NCBI GenBank assembly: GCA_949295995.1
Contig: CASFNK010000010.1
Coordinates: 1 to 42,588 of the forward strand
Direction: 5' to 3'
Length of the DNA stretch: 42,588 nt
Source of the DNA: an uncultured Pseudomonadota bacterium
Lineage (GTDB): Bacteria; Pseudomonadota; Alphaproteobacteria; RF32; CAG-239
The stretch's first letter is position 1; every line of letters begins with the position of its first letter. Below are positions 8,179 to 16,139 of the stretch, piece by piece. Both the position numbers and the translations under genes were made by a program. A model generated the notes under the pieces. That model worked only from the letters and a program-made list of their open reading frames with translations, was not told the origin of the DNA and ran no database searches.

Positions 8179-8673
8179 TTACTTAGTTTCAGATGGCTTA
8201 ACCAACAAACCATGAGCTATGACAATACAAGCTCCGATACAAATAAAACTATCAGCCACATTAAAAGCCGGCCAATGATAAGAGCCAAAACTAAAATCCA
8301 AAAAGTCAAACACGGCGCCTAAACGAACTCTATCAACAACATTTCCCAAAGCACCGCCAATAATAAAACCAAGGGAGATTTGTACAACTTTTGACTGCTC
8401 GGTTTTAAGCCAACGCACCAAAAAGAAAATAATCACAAAAGCCACAAAAGACAAGACAATCACCCCGCTTAGCCCCCAATTATTAAACATTGAAAAGCTA
8501 ACACCTGTGTTCCATGCTCGAACTAAAGAAAAAAACGGAGTAAAGATAATCATGGCTTTTTCGGCCAAAACATCATTCATAATCCAATATTTGCTCACCT
8601 GATCCAAAACAAAAACAACCAAGGCCGCACTCAATCCCAATAACAAGACACAAAACTCCTTTAATTTAAGCAA
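8179..8673 (-). CDS. lspA: Lipoprotein signal peptidase (signal peptidase II)
   Basis: This 164-aa inner-membrane aspartyl protease cleaves signal peptides of diacylglyceryl-modified prolipoproteins. There are four hydrophobic segments (about 8-24, 70-87, 98-112 and 138-156). The catalytic aspartates are Asp114 in GGALGNVVDR and Asp141 in FNVADS, both in family context. It is the first gene of a minus-strand run, 20 bp upstream of the DUF3035 lipoprotein it should process, and the operon may begin at its promoter in 8674-8740. Confidence 0.96.
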   Translation of the reverse strand: MLKLKEFCVLLLGLSAALVVFVLDQVSKYWIMNDVLAEKAMIIFTPFFSLVRAWNTGVSFSMFNNWGLSGVIVLSFVAFVIIFFLVRWLKTEQSKVVQISLGFIIGGALGNVVDRVRLGAVFDFLDFSFGSYHWPAFNVADSFICIGACIVIAHGLLVKPSETK

Positions 8674-8740
8674 AATCTGTTGTTACTATAGAGCTGAATT
8701 TAAAATATACCAAGCCAGAAATAAGAAATATACAGATATT

Positions 8741-10165
8741 TTAGAACAATAAGAGTTTAGCCAAACCTAAAAAGACAAAATAACCACCGGAGTCCGTACA
8801 AGCAATCAAGAACACACCGGATGAAATCGCGGGATCAGCTTTGCACTTATTCAAAATCAGCGGAATAAGAATACCTGCCAAACTGGCAAGCGTTAAATTG
8901 CACAACATTGCCAAAGCAATAATCAAGCAAATTGTTTCATTATGGAACAAAAACCAAGTAACCAGAGCAATAAGACCGGCAAAGAGCATTCCGTTCATAA
9001 GCCCCACCAAAAATTCTTTCAAAATCATCCGCAACGTGTTTTGCGAGGTGAGCTCTTTGGTAGCAATTGCACGCACCACCACCGCCAAGGTCTGATTTCC
9101 GGTTGTTCCGCCCATTGAGGCGACAATCGGCATTAAGACCGCCAACACGGATAATTGCGCAATAATATCTTGAAAGCCTTTAACCACGGAAGACGCCAAG
9201 ATTGTTGCAAACAAATTGGTAATCAGCCAAATTGAGCGGGATTTAAAAATGCTGAAAGGAGATTTATAGACATCGCCTTCATCGGCACCTGAAAGCAACA
9301 TAATATCTTCCGATGCCTCTTCATGAATAATATCGACCACGCTATCCAAATTAATCACACCGATAAGACGTCCGTTGGCATCAACCACTTCAGCCGACTT
9401 CCACCCGTATTCACGAAACATATGAGCAACTTCTTCTTGGTCGGTATCCACGCTTAAAGGCACAATTTCGCCGTCCATAATATCGGAGAGTTTTTCACTT
9501 GCCTTGGCACGCAAAAGTTTGTCCAAGGTAATTTCACCAGTCGGACGCATTTTTTCATCGGTCAAAAAGATGGTATAAAACTCATCAGGTAAATTTTCAT
9601 CATCAAGCAAAAACTTTTTCGCTTCTTTCACGCTCCAATCATCAGGCATGCTGACAAACTGGCGCTCCATAATACGACCGGCAGAATCTTCCGGATAGCT
9701 TAAAGACGATTGAACTTGGATTTTGAGTTCGGGAGAAAGTTGACGAATAATATTTTTTTGTTCGTCATCATCCATATGTTCCAAAATTTCAACGGCATCA
9801 TCTGAATCCAACTCATTAACGATATGAACGATTTGCTTTTCATCCATACTGTCAATAATTTGCTCTTGAACAACGTCATTTAATTCGGGAAAAACATCAG
9901 GATTAAGACGATTACCTAAAACTTCGACTAATTTTTGTCGGTCATGAATACTTAAACTCTCAAGCAAACTTGCGAGTTCATATTCATCCAAACCATCGGC
10001 GATTTTGCGAACATGGATATAATCCTCCTCATGCAAACCAATGAGGATGGAATTAATGATTTTAGGACCAATGCCTAAAAATTGTTCATGATGAGTTGAT
10101 TTAGGAAGATTGTGCTTTCTGTTAAGTTGAGAGCTTGGTCTATGTCTTTTCAAATTTTTTTTCAT
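8741..10165 (-). CDS. mgtE: Magnesium transporter MgtE
   Basis: This 474-aa Mg2+ channel/transporter has the standard order: an N-terminal acidic superhelical MgtE_N domain (about 55-155, with DSDDAVEILEHMDDDEQ), two CBS domains (about 160-285) that sense Mg2+, and a C-terminal block of five membrane helices (about 310-470) with PIVASMGGTTGNQTLAVVVR, the pore-region signature. A strong GGAGGGG site precedes ATG 10165. It is probably monocistronic; the 5' region is short and AT-rich, and I see no Mg2+ riboswitch in it. Confidence 0.96.
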   Translation of the reverse strand: MKKNLKRHRPSSQLNRKHNLPKSTHHEQFLGIGPKIINSILIGLHEEDYIHVRKIADGLDEYELASLLESLSIHDRQKLVEVLGNRLNPDVFPELNDVVQEQIIDSMDEKQIVHIVNELDSDDAVEILEHMDDDEQKNIIRQLSPELKIQVQSSLSYPEDSAGRIMERQFVSMPDDWSVKEAKKFLLDDENLPDEFYTIFLTDEKMRPTGEITLDKLLRAKASEKLSDIMDGEIVPLSVDTDQEEVAHMFREYGWKSAEVVDANGRLIGVINLDSVVDIIHEEASEDIMLLSGADEGDVYKSPFSIFKSRSIWLITNLFATILASSVVKGFQDIIAQLSVLAVLMPIVASMGGTTGNQTLAVVVRAIATKELTSQNTLRMILKEFLVGLMNGMLFAGLIALVTWFLFHNETICLIIALAMLCNLTLASLAGILIPLILNKCKADPAISSGVFLIACTDSGGYFVFLGLAKLLLF

Positions 10166-10332
10166 ATTCCCCTCCCTCTTAATAAAAATAAACTAATGTT
10201 TATAAATTAAAGCTCAATCGATTTACGCAATTCCCATATTGTTTATAAAAAAATAAATCCTGTAACGGATTTTCTAAAATATTTTCTAATCAAATACCTC
10301 TTCAAACTCATATTTTTTCAATTTTTTCGAGA
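10166..10332. other. AT-rich spacer between mgtE and the tRNA-Leu repeat array
   Basis: No gene is visible. The stretch should contain the mgtE promoter. It also holds the hairpin AAATCC-TGTAAC-GGATTT (10255-10272), which read on the minus strand runs into ATTTATTTTTTTATA and looks like the end of the tRNA-Leu repeat transcript. Confidence 0.6.
10245..10273 (-). terminator. Probable terminator of the tRNA-Leu/repeat transcript
   Basis: On the minus strand a 6-bp stem (AAATCC / GGATTT, loop GTTACA) is followed by a T-rich run of about 8. It is the first terminator-like structure after the tRNA-Leu gene, about 470 bp away, with the whole repeat array in between, so the repeats are probably co-transcribed with the tRNA. 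The stem is short, hence moderate confidence. Confidence 0.5.
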
Positions 10333-10755
10333 CACTTGCTCCTAACATTATTTTTGTATGGTGCGGCCGAGAATTGTGAGTAAAAAGTCAACCAACGTTG
10401 AATTTTTACGAAACAATCCTTGAGATGTTAGCGCGCCAGACCAATGATAATGGTCGCAGCAAGCGTTACATCTTTGAGGGGATAGTCTTCTGAGCCAAAA
10501 CCCTGCTCTCATACTACCCAAAGCACTTGCTCCTAACTTTATTTTTGTATGGTGCGGCCGAGAATTGTGAGTAAAAAGTCAACCAACGTTGAGTTTTTAC
10601 GAAACAATCCTTGAGATGTTAGCGCGCCAGACCAATGATAATGGTCGCAGCAAGCGTTACATCTTTGAGGGGATAGTCTTCTGAGCCAAAACCCTACTTT
10701 CATACTACCCAAAGCACTTGCTCCTAACTTTATTTTTGTATGGTGCGGCCGAGAA
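10333..10755 (-). repeat. 2.2 tandem copies of a 191-bp repeat carrying the tRNA-Leu 3' end
   Basis: Two full units, 10333-10523 and 10524-10714, differ at four positions. A third partial unit starts at 10715 and runs into the tRNA-Leu gene, matching through 10755. Every copy contains the last 15 nt of tRNA-Leu including CCA. Each unit also encodes two stem-loops: a 12-bp hairpin with one mismatch (10380-10409; 10571-10600), and a longer structure (10424-10472; 10615-10663) with an inner GACCA/TGGTC hairpin. One of the four differences falls at the unpaired position of the first stem. The array lies 3' of the tRNA, like the 178-bp tyrT/rtT repeats of E. coli. Confidence 0.92.
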
Positions 10756-10826
10756 GACTTGAACTTCCATGAGCTTAGCTCATAACGACCTCAACGTTAC
10801 GCGTCTACCAATTTCGCCACGGCCGC
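10741..10826 (-). tRNA. tRNA-Leu(GAG), CCA encoded
   Basis: An 86-nt class II tRNA on the minus strand. The acceptor GCGGCCG (10826-10820) pairs with CGGCCGC; CCA is encoded at 10743-10741. The anticodon stem TAACG/CGTTA encloses TTGAGGT, giving anticodon GAG. The variable arm TGAGCTAAGCTCA and a T arm with GTTCAAGTC are present. Its 3' end is repeated twice downstream in the 191-bp array. Confidence 0.96.
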
Positions 10827-10946
10827 AATAACAAAAACAAGATTGATTTAAACTAACTAAAATAATTAATCAAGTATTTTTTACAAAATTTCACATTTTT
10901 TCACCAAAACACTCAAAACCTTTTATAATAATACCGCTAACCAGGA

Positions 10947-11267
10947 CTAAACGGTCATTTGCATAATTTCTTTATAAGCCTTAATTGCGGTATCTCTGAC
11001 AGCCACAACTGTTTCCAAAGCCATTTCGGCATTAGCCACCGCCAAGACCACATCTTGAATATCGGCTTTTCCGGCAATACCTTGCATAGAGAGGTTTTCT
11101 GCCTGTTTATTAATATCGACGGCATTTGTCAAAGCATTTTCTACCATTGCCTGAAAATCGGACTGTCCGGAAGAGACCTGAGTATTTTCTTCCACCGGCA
11201 TTTTTGCACCGATACGATTCAGAGCCTGTTGATAAGCATTTAACGCACTAGAAATATTATTTGTCAT
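10947..11267 (-). CDS. fliE: Flagellar hook-basal body protein FliE
   Basis: This 106-aa protein joins the MS ring to the proximal rod. The C-terminal two thirds carry the FliE pattern: FQAMVENALTNAVDINKQAE, then IQDVVLAVANAEMALETVVA and RDTAIKAYKEIMQM. Length is normal. It is the third gene of flgB-flgC-fliE, 15 bp after flgC, and ends with TAG. The order is that of many alphaproteobacterial rod operons, and the sigma-54 promoter in front of flgB should drive it. Confidence 0.95.
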   Translation of the reverse strand: MTNNISSALNAYQQALNRIGAKMPVEENTQVSSGQSDFQAMVENALTNAVDINKQAENLSMQGIAGKADIQDVVLAVANAEMALETVVAVRDTAIKAYKEIMQMTV

Positions 11268-11282
11268 TTACATCCCCATTTA

Positions 11283-11696
11283 TCACTTCAATAAATCTAA
11301 TACTTTTGAATTCATATCCCTTGCAGTTTGCATCATATTGAGATTAGCATCATAACTGCGTTGAGCCTCTTTCATATCCATCATTTCAATCAACGGATTA
11401 ACATTAGGCTGTGCCACATACCCTTGAGCATTTGCCAAAGGATTATTCGGCTCATATTTGAGTGGAAATTCGGATTCATCTTTTACAACTTTATCCACTT
11501 TCACCATTCTGGCACCGGTTTCTTTATCAATATAGTCCTTAAATGTAACCACCTGCCGACGATAAGGATCATCACCGGGACGAACCCCGACCGAGTCGGC
11601 ATTTGCCATATTCTCAGAGATAACGCGCAACCTTTCGGCTTGAGCTTTCATCCCTGATACGGCAATATCTGCACTAACTGATAAATTTCCGGTCAT
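11283..11696 (-). CDS. flgC: Flagellar proximal rod protein FlgC
   Basis: This 137-aa rod subunit is exported by the flagellar type III apparatus. The N-terminal rod motif SGMKAQAERLRVISENMANA (14-33) and the C-terminal helix EAQRSYDANLNMMQTARDMN are typical; ANPNV-like NVNPLIEM also fits. It lies 10 bp downstream of flgB and 15 bp upstream of fliE in one transcription unit. Confidence 0.95.
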   Translation of the reverse strand: MTGNLSVSADIAVSGMKAQAERLRVISENMANADSVGVRPGDDPYRRQVVTFKDYIDKETGARMVKVDKVVKDESEFPLKYEPNNPLANAQGYVAQPNVNPLIEMMDMKEAQRSYDANLNMMQTARDMNSKVLDLLK

Positions 11697-11706
11697 ATTC
11701 TATCCC

Positions 11707-12108
11707 TTAGGCGTTAATTTTTGTATTTGCGGTTTGCAGCATGGTTTTATACTTGCCGTAAATCGTCAACACGCGGTTATAATCACTTTTTGTTTTGCTG
11801 GCTTCGTTCATCTGGTCTTCCAAAACAACACCGTTACCGTCAATCGTCAAAGCAGTGTCTGACTTTGGCGTATAGAGTCGAAATCCACCGTTACGACTGG
11901 GCAAACCGCTCAAATGCTTTTCATTGGTAACCGTCATTGGCAACGAAGTCCGCAACACATTAGCAAAACTTGGTTTTTCTAAATCCTGAGGAAGATAATT
12001 CGGCGTATTGGCATTGGCAATATTCGTTGCCAAAACCTTTTGACGCTCAGTCAAATAGGCCATTTCCGTATTAGCCATATTAAAAATAGAAAGATTATTC
12101 AAATCCAT
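11707..12108 (-). CDS. flgB: Flagellar proximal rod protein FlgB
   Basis: This 133-aa protein is the most membrane-proximal rod subunit. It shows the N-terminal rod signature RQKVLATNIANANTPNYLP (23-41) and a C-terminal helix with YNRVLTIYGKYKTMLQTA. GGGGAG lies 8 nt before ATG 12108. It is the first gene of flgB-flgC-fliE, with a near-consensus sigma-54 promoter about 55 bp upstream. Confidence 0.95.
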   Translation of the reverse strand: MDLNNLSIFNMANTEMAYLTERQKVLATNIANANTPNYLPQDLEKPSFANVLRTSLPMTVTNEKHLSGLPSRNGGFRLYTPKSDTALTIDGNGVVLEDQMNEASKTKSDYNRVLTIYGKYKTMLQTANTKINA

Positions 12109-12162
12109 CTACATATCTCCCCTATATGCAAAAGGTTACGTTCCCCAACATAACCGAACAGA

Positions 12163-12178
12163 TGCAATCTTTGTGCCA
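12163..12178 (-). promoter_or_regulatory. Sigma-54 (RpoN) promoter of flgB-flgC-fliE
   Basis: The minus strand reads TGGCAC-AAAGA-TTGCA, the -24/-12 consensus TGGCAC-N5-TTGC with no mismatch and correct spacing. It ends about 55 bp upstream of the flgB start. Sigma-54 control of rod and hook genes is established in Caulobacter, and it would require an enhancer-binding activator encoded elsewhere. Confidence 0.85.
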
Positions 12179-12247
12179 AATTAAAAAACGTTGCAATTCC
12201 TAAAAAGGCATCTTACAATAAATAAAAACATTGTTAAGAGATTGCTC

Positions 12248-12571
12248 ATGTCTGAAACAGATAATAACAAAAGTAATGATAAAAACAACGCCGAGGAAAG
12301 GTTATCCCCAGATTATGCGGTTGCCCTGGGCTATGACCCGAGCAAACACGATGCGCCGACGGTTTTAGCCAAAGGGCAAGGCGAAATTGCACAAAAGATA
12401 ATTCAAATTGCCATTGATGAAGGCATAGAGATTCACCAAGACGCGGATTTAATACAAATTCTCAAAGCGGTGGATATTGATAGCGAAATCCCGATAGAAG
12501 CCTTTGCCGCGGTGGCTGAAATCATTTCCTATATCTATAAAGCCAACAACACCACCCTGCCCGACAATTAA
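12248..12571 (+). CDS. FlhB/EscU C-terminal-domain-like protein (YlqH type)
   Basis: This 107-aa protein is homologous to the cytoplasmic domain of the flagellar export switch FlhB, without the membrane part. YAVALGYDPSKHDAPTVLAKG and the following helices (AQKIIQIAIDEGIEIHQDADL) match the family. The autocleavage motif NPTH is replaced by SPD-Y, so self-cleavage is not expected. I chose ATG 12248 (AAGAGA 8 nt upstream) over the in-frame ATG at 12191, whose extra 19 residues are unlike the family. It is divergent from flgB, so an auxiliary role in flagellar export is inferred. Such stand-alone domains exist in other flagellates. Confidence 0.88.
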   Translation: MSETDNNKSNDKNNAEERLSPDYAVALGYDPSKHDAPTVLAKGQGEIAQKIIQIAIDEGIEIHQDADLIQILKAVDIDSEIPIEAFAAVAEIISYIYKANNTTLPDN

Positions 12572-12574
12572 AAA

Positions 12575-12606
12575 AAATCCCTCGTCTTTTCTAAGACAAG
12601 GGATTT
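12575..12606. terminator. Bidirectional terminator between convergent genes
   Basis: AAATCCCTCGTCTT and AAGACAAGGGATTT form a 14-position stem with one mismatch around TTCT, flanked by A and T runs. It lies between the FlhB-like gene (plus) and the 298-aa gene (minus). Confidence 0.85.
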
Positions 12607-12610
12607 GTAC

Positions 12611-13507
12611 TCAATCATAGAAAAACTTCTTATCTCCGGGCAAGGCCAGCTTCAAACTTTTCCATTCTGAGAAAATAATGCAGAAAACTTGTAACACGTC
12701 TTCCACCATAATCAGATAGATAAGGTTATTATCGACACCCAAAACCCAACAAGGTTGCCCATACCAATAGGCCGCCACCGGCTGCAGGTATGAACTGATT
12801 TTCCTGCTTTCTTTGGGATGGCTCTGCAAAAATAGTTTCCAGACCTCAGCGGCCTTTGTAATACTCGTCCATTTTCGTGGTCTTGGATTTATCCATTCGC
12901 CGTCAATCAAGCTCCAATAAGATTGAGACCTATCATCATAGCAAACAGCTTTTTCCGGCAAGTGAGCCAAAGAAAGCCCGCCCACTTCGACAAAGCCATT
13001 TTCGGGATGTGTCAGAGAAAAGAACCAAGTCTTTTTAGCTTTTCTGTCCCGACAAGCATAGCCCAGACCCAAATCTTTGCCACCATTAACGGCACGCAAA
13101 TTTTGTTCCAGACCATTTTCGCCCATCTGAATTCGCCACCAAATTTGCGCAAATTCCTTTCCTAATACCTGATTTTTAGTGATTTTATAGCAAATATAGC
13201 CGTTTTTATCATCCAACTCACAAAAGAGCGGACCATAACAAGCAAGTCTACTTTCCGATTTTTGAACTCGCACAAAGCAAGGCAAAAAGTGCGCTTGTTT
13301 TTTGGCTAAATCCCAAACCACAGAGAGAGTTTCCCCGTTTTCTTTTTGATAGCGAAAAACCAAAACCAAGGGCTTATCATCCATAGGTGTACCCTTAAAA
13401 TGATAACTGCCCCATGCAGTAGCTACTAAATCGGACTTTTTCAATTTTTTTGAGAAAATATCCCTATTTGTCACCACCCAATCGTTAAAATTAAATATTT
13501 TTTCCAT
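12611..13507 (-). CDS. Hypothetical protein, 298 aa
   Basis: I do not recognise this protein. It has no signal peptide or clear membrane helix, and is rich in Trp, Tyr and Cys (for example QIWWRIQMGENG, VAAYWYGQPCWVLGVDN). Alternating hydrophobic stretches suggest a beta-rich soluble fold. ATG 13507 is preceded by a very AT-rich 80 bp, so the gene probably has its own promoter, separate from the rsmB operon that ends at 13589. Composition and length support real coding. Confidence 0.75.
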   Translation of the reverse strand: MEKIFNFNDWVVTNRDIFSKKLKKSDLVATAWGSYHFKGTPMDDKPLVLVFRYQKENGETLSVVWDLAKKQAHFLPCFVRVQKSESRLACYGPLFCELDDKNGYICYKITKNQVLGKEFAQIWWRIQMGENGLEQNLRAVNGGKDLGLGYACRDRKAKKTWFFSLTHPENGFVEVGGLSLAHLPEKAVCYDDRSQSYWSLIDGEWINPRPRKWTSITKAAEVWKLFLQSHPKESRKISSYLQPVAAYWYGQPCWVLGVDNNLIYLIMVEDVLQVFCIIFSEWKSLKLALPGDKKFFYD

Positions 13508-13588
13508 AATTAAAAAATTAAGAGTTAATAAATGAAAAATAATAAAATTTTGTCTAAAGATTATACCAAGGGTACAAAAAAGTCAAGC

Positions 13589-14794
13589 CTAAATTTTTTC
13601 TAAGACACAAACAAAGAAGCCATCTGTCTGTGTCATCAAAGGATTGAGTTTAAGCCAAAAATCATTTTGTCCCGGATACCTGCAATCTAACTTTTCTTCC
13701 CAAAGTCGATGCATATTAATAGGATGCACATCTGCGTGTTTTTGCAAAAAATAATTGATTATATTTTCATTTTCATCTTCCAAAATCGAGCAAGTAATAT
13801 ACACAATTCTTCCCCCGACCTTGGTATGATTATACGCAATTTCAAGGATTTCCCTTTGAGTCTTATTGAGTTCGTTTAATTTTTCTTCAGTTAAGCGATA
13901 TTTAGCATCGGGACTGCGCCGCCAAGTACCCGTACCCGAGCAAGGCGCATCTACCACAAACCGATCATAATCCTCATCGCTTAGTGTTTTCACAATTTCC
14001 AAATTTGTCACATTTAAGCGTTGCGCGCGTTCTTTCACGGCCACCAACCGTCCCCAATTAATATCATGGATTTGAATTTTGCCTTGATTCTTCATCAAAA
14101 AAGACATAGTCAAACTTTTACCGCCCGCCCCGCAACAATAATCAATCGTTTTATGCTGAGGACCAACATCGGCTAAAATTGCCGCCAACTGCGAGGCTTC
14201 ATCTTGAACTTCTACCTCACCTTCCTTATAGGCAATGCAATTATTGAGATTAACCCTCTCAGTAGAGCGTAGCCCAATCGGCGAATAAGGCGTCGGTGCA
14301 AACCACAAGCCTTCGGAACGCAATTTTTCAACCTCAACAGCACGCGTATTTTTATTAATACGCAAATCAGCCGTTGCCGGTTCATTTAAGGCTTTCAATA
14401 AATCCATATTTTTTATTTTTTGAAACAACCAATCCGGACATTCTGCTTCAACTGCAGCCGGATAAACTTCCTCATTTGGGTTTTGGAGCCAAATTTTTTC
14501 TTCCTTACTTAGAGGAGCAAGCGCATATTCCCCGCAGCAAATCACATCTAAATCTTCATCTCGCAGATAGGTAAGCAAAATTTTTCTTGGGTCCTCAGAA
14601 CCGGCATCAAAAGTCAACTTGCGACGATTACGAATAATCTTCCAAACCGTATCGCAAATAAACTTTCTATCTTTTGAGCCAATATATTTGCGTTCTCTAA
14701 CATAAGAATTGATGATAATATCAGCTGGAGCCTTATCTTGAAAAATTTCAGAAATAAGTTCCAAAACAGCCTGATACTGCGCCCCTTTTTGCAT
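13589..14794 (-). CDS. RsmB/NOP-family RNA m5C methyltransferase
   Basis: This 401-aa protein is a SAM-dependent RNA cytosine-5 methyltransferase of the RsmB/NOL1/NOP2 family. The SAM site is TIDYCCGAGGKSL; motif IV is VDAPCSGTGTWRRSPD with one catalytic Cys, and motif VI is VYITCSILEDENEN with the other. The N-terminal 60 residues (SYVRERKYIGSKDRKFICDT) resemble the NusB-like lead of RsmB proteins. 16S rRNA is the likely target by family, but the exact cytosine cannot be read from sequence. It follows pmbA by 22 bp. Confidence 0.92.
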   Translation of the reverse strand: MQKGAQYQAVLELISEIFQDKAPADIIINSYVRERKYIGSKDRKFICDTVWKIIRNRRKLTFDAGSEDPRKILLTYLRDEDLDVICCGEYALAPLSKEEKIWLQNPNEEVYPAAVEAECPDWLFQKIKNMDLLKALNEPATADLRINKNTRAVEVEKLRSEGLWFAPTPYSPIGLRSTERVNLNNCIAYKEGEVEVQDEASQLAAILADVGPQHKTIDYCCGAGGKSLTMSFLMKNQGKIQIHDINWGRLVAVKERAQRLNVTNLEIVKTLSDEDYDRFVVDAPCSGTGTWRRSPDAKYRLTEEKLNELNKTQREILEIAYNHTKVGGRIVYITCSILEDENENIINYFLQKHADVHPINMHRLWEEKLDCRYPGQNDFWLKLNPLMTQTDGFFVCVLEKI

Positions 14795-14816
14795 AATTTT
14801 ATTCTTCCCTCAATAA

Positions 14817-16139
14817 TTATACGCCTGAAACCACTAAATTTTTAACCAACAAAGACGGCGCCGCGCAAGATGACTTCGACAAGTCCAAATCATTTCCGAG
14901 CATTTCAATATTTTGAAGCAAATCAAAAATATTTCCGGCAATTGTAAATTGATTAAGAGCTTTTGTGAGTTTACCATTTTCGACGGCAAAACCCTCCGCC
15001 CCCAAAGAAAACTCACCCGAAGTAACATTACAACCAACGCGCACTCCGTTTAAGATGTCAATATAAACACCATTTCCTAAATGTTTGAGCAACTCTTCTT
15101 TTGAGCTATTGCCGTTTTTGATATACAAATTAAAAAATATCGGATACAAACCACCACTTCCGTTTCCGGTTGTTTGAGTTTTGTGCTTATCAGCCAAGGC
15201 CATACCATACACAAAATTTTTTAAAACTCCGTTTTTAACCAGTTCTTTATATCTTGTCGGCACACCTTCATTATCAAAAGCAGCCGTTGCCAAACCACCA
15301 TCAAGCCAAGGATCATCAACAATCGTAACCATATCTGAAGCGATTTTTTCACCGATTTTGCCTTTCAGTTTTGTTGTTCCGGCATCCAAATTAAAGCTTG
15401 AGAAAATATTGCGAAAAGCCGCTAACAAATCACCTGCAACTTCGTGATTAAAAATCACATTACATTTTTGCGATTTGCAATCTCTAGCATCCAGACGAGA
15501 CACCACCCGCGGAACAACTTTTTCAATCACGGTTTTGGGATTAAAGTCCTCTTCTTTGTTAAAGCAAACGCCCTCACTATCGGTTTTAATCACCTCACCT
15601 TCTTTGGCACTCAGATAAATGGAGGCAAAAGCATAATTTTTTTCTTTCTCCAACTTCAGTCCCAAAGAATTGCGAATAAGCGACCGAGTATATCCTTCTT
15701 TATAAATAGTATGAATCACTTTATTGATACGTTTATCTGCCTCATAAGCCGCTTTTTCCAGAGTTTTCAAATAATCAATTTTATCTAATTGCGCTAATTG
15801 CGGTAACGGCTGATAAGGTTTAACTTTCTGATACTCGCCTTTTCCATCATAAAGAAAAAATGTCTCATCCGTATCAATTGACAAAGCATTGTTCAAAGCC
15901 TCTTCAACAATGAGCGGAATTTTATTTTCATCTAAATCGGTTGTGTCAAAGCGGCCTCTTTTACCGTTTTGCACCACAATCAAAGCCACACTTTGCGAGG
16001 CATTGTCGCGCGCTTCGCAAACTTTTTGCTCATAAACTTTCAAAACGCGGTTATTTTCCTGAAAATAGCGAATTTCATATTTATCAATATTTTTGCTCTG
16101 ACAAAAAGCCTCTAATTTTTGCAAATAATTTTCAATCAT
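14817..16139 (-). CDS. pmbA: TldE/PmbA metalloprotease-like subunit
   Basis: This 440-aa protein is the non-catalytic partner of TldD; the TldD/TldE heterodimer degrades unfolded peptides and matures some RiPPs such as microcin B17. It shows family landmarks: SVALIVVQNGKRGRFDTTDL near 50, IFNHEVAGDLLAAF, FVYGMALADKHKTQTTGNG and the C-terminal FAVENGKLTKALNQFTIAGN. It has no HEXXXH motif, as expected for TldE. Its ATG overlaps the tldD stop (ATGA), which suggests coupled translation of the two subunits. Confidence 0.95.
   Translation of the reverse strand: MIENYLQKLEAFCQSKNIDKYEIRYFQENNRVLKVYEQKVCEARDNASQSVALIVVQNGKRGRFDTTDLDENKIPLIVEEALNNALSIDTDETFFLYDGKGEYQKVKPYQPLPQLAQLDKIDYLKTLEKAAYEADKRINKVIHTIYKEGYTRSLIRNSLGLKLEKEKNYAFASIYLSAKEGEVIKTDSEGVCFNKEEDFNPKTVIEKVVPRVVSRLDARDCKSQKCNVIFNHEVAGDLLAAFRNIFSSFNLDAGTTKLKGKIGEKIASDMVTIVDDPWLDGGLATAAFDNEGVPTRYKELVKNGVLKNFVYGMALADKHKTQTTGNGSGGLYPIFFNLYIKNGNSSKEELLKHLGNGVYIDILNGVRVGCNVTSGEFSLGAEGFAVENGKLTKALNQFTIAGNIFDLLQNIEMLGNDLDLSKSSCAAPSLLVKNLVVSGV

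Noticed and set aside
10333..10714. CRISPR array
   Set aside because: The repeat unit is 191 bp with no short repeats and variable spacers; it is a tandem duplication tied to the tRNA end.
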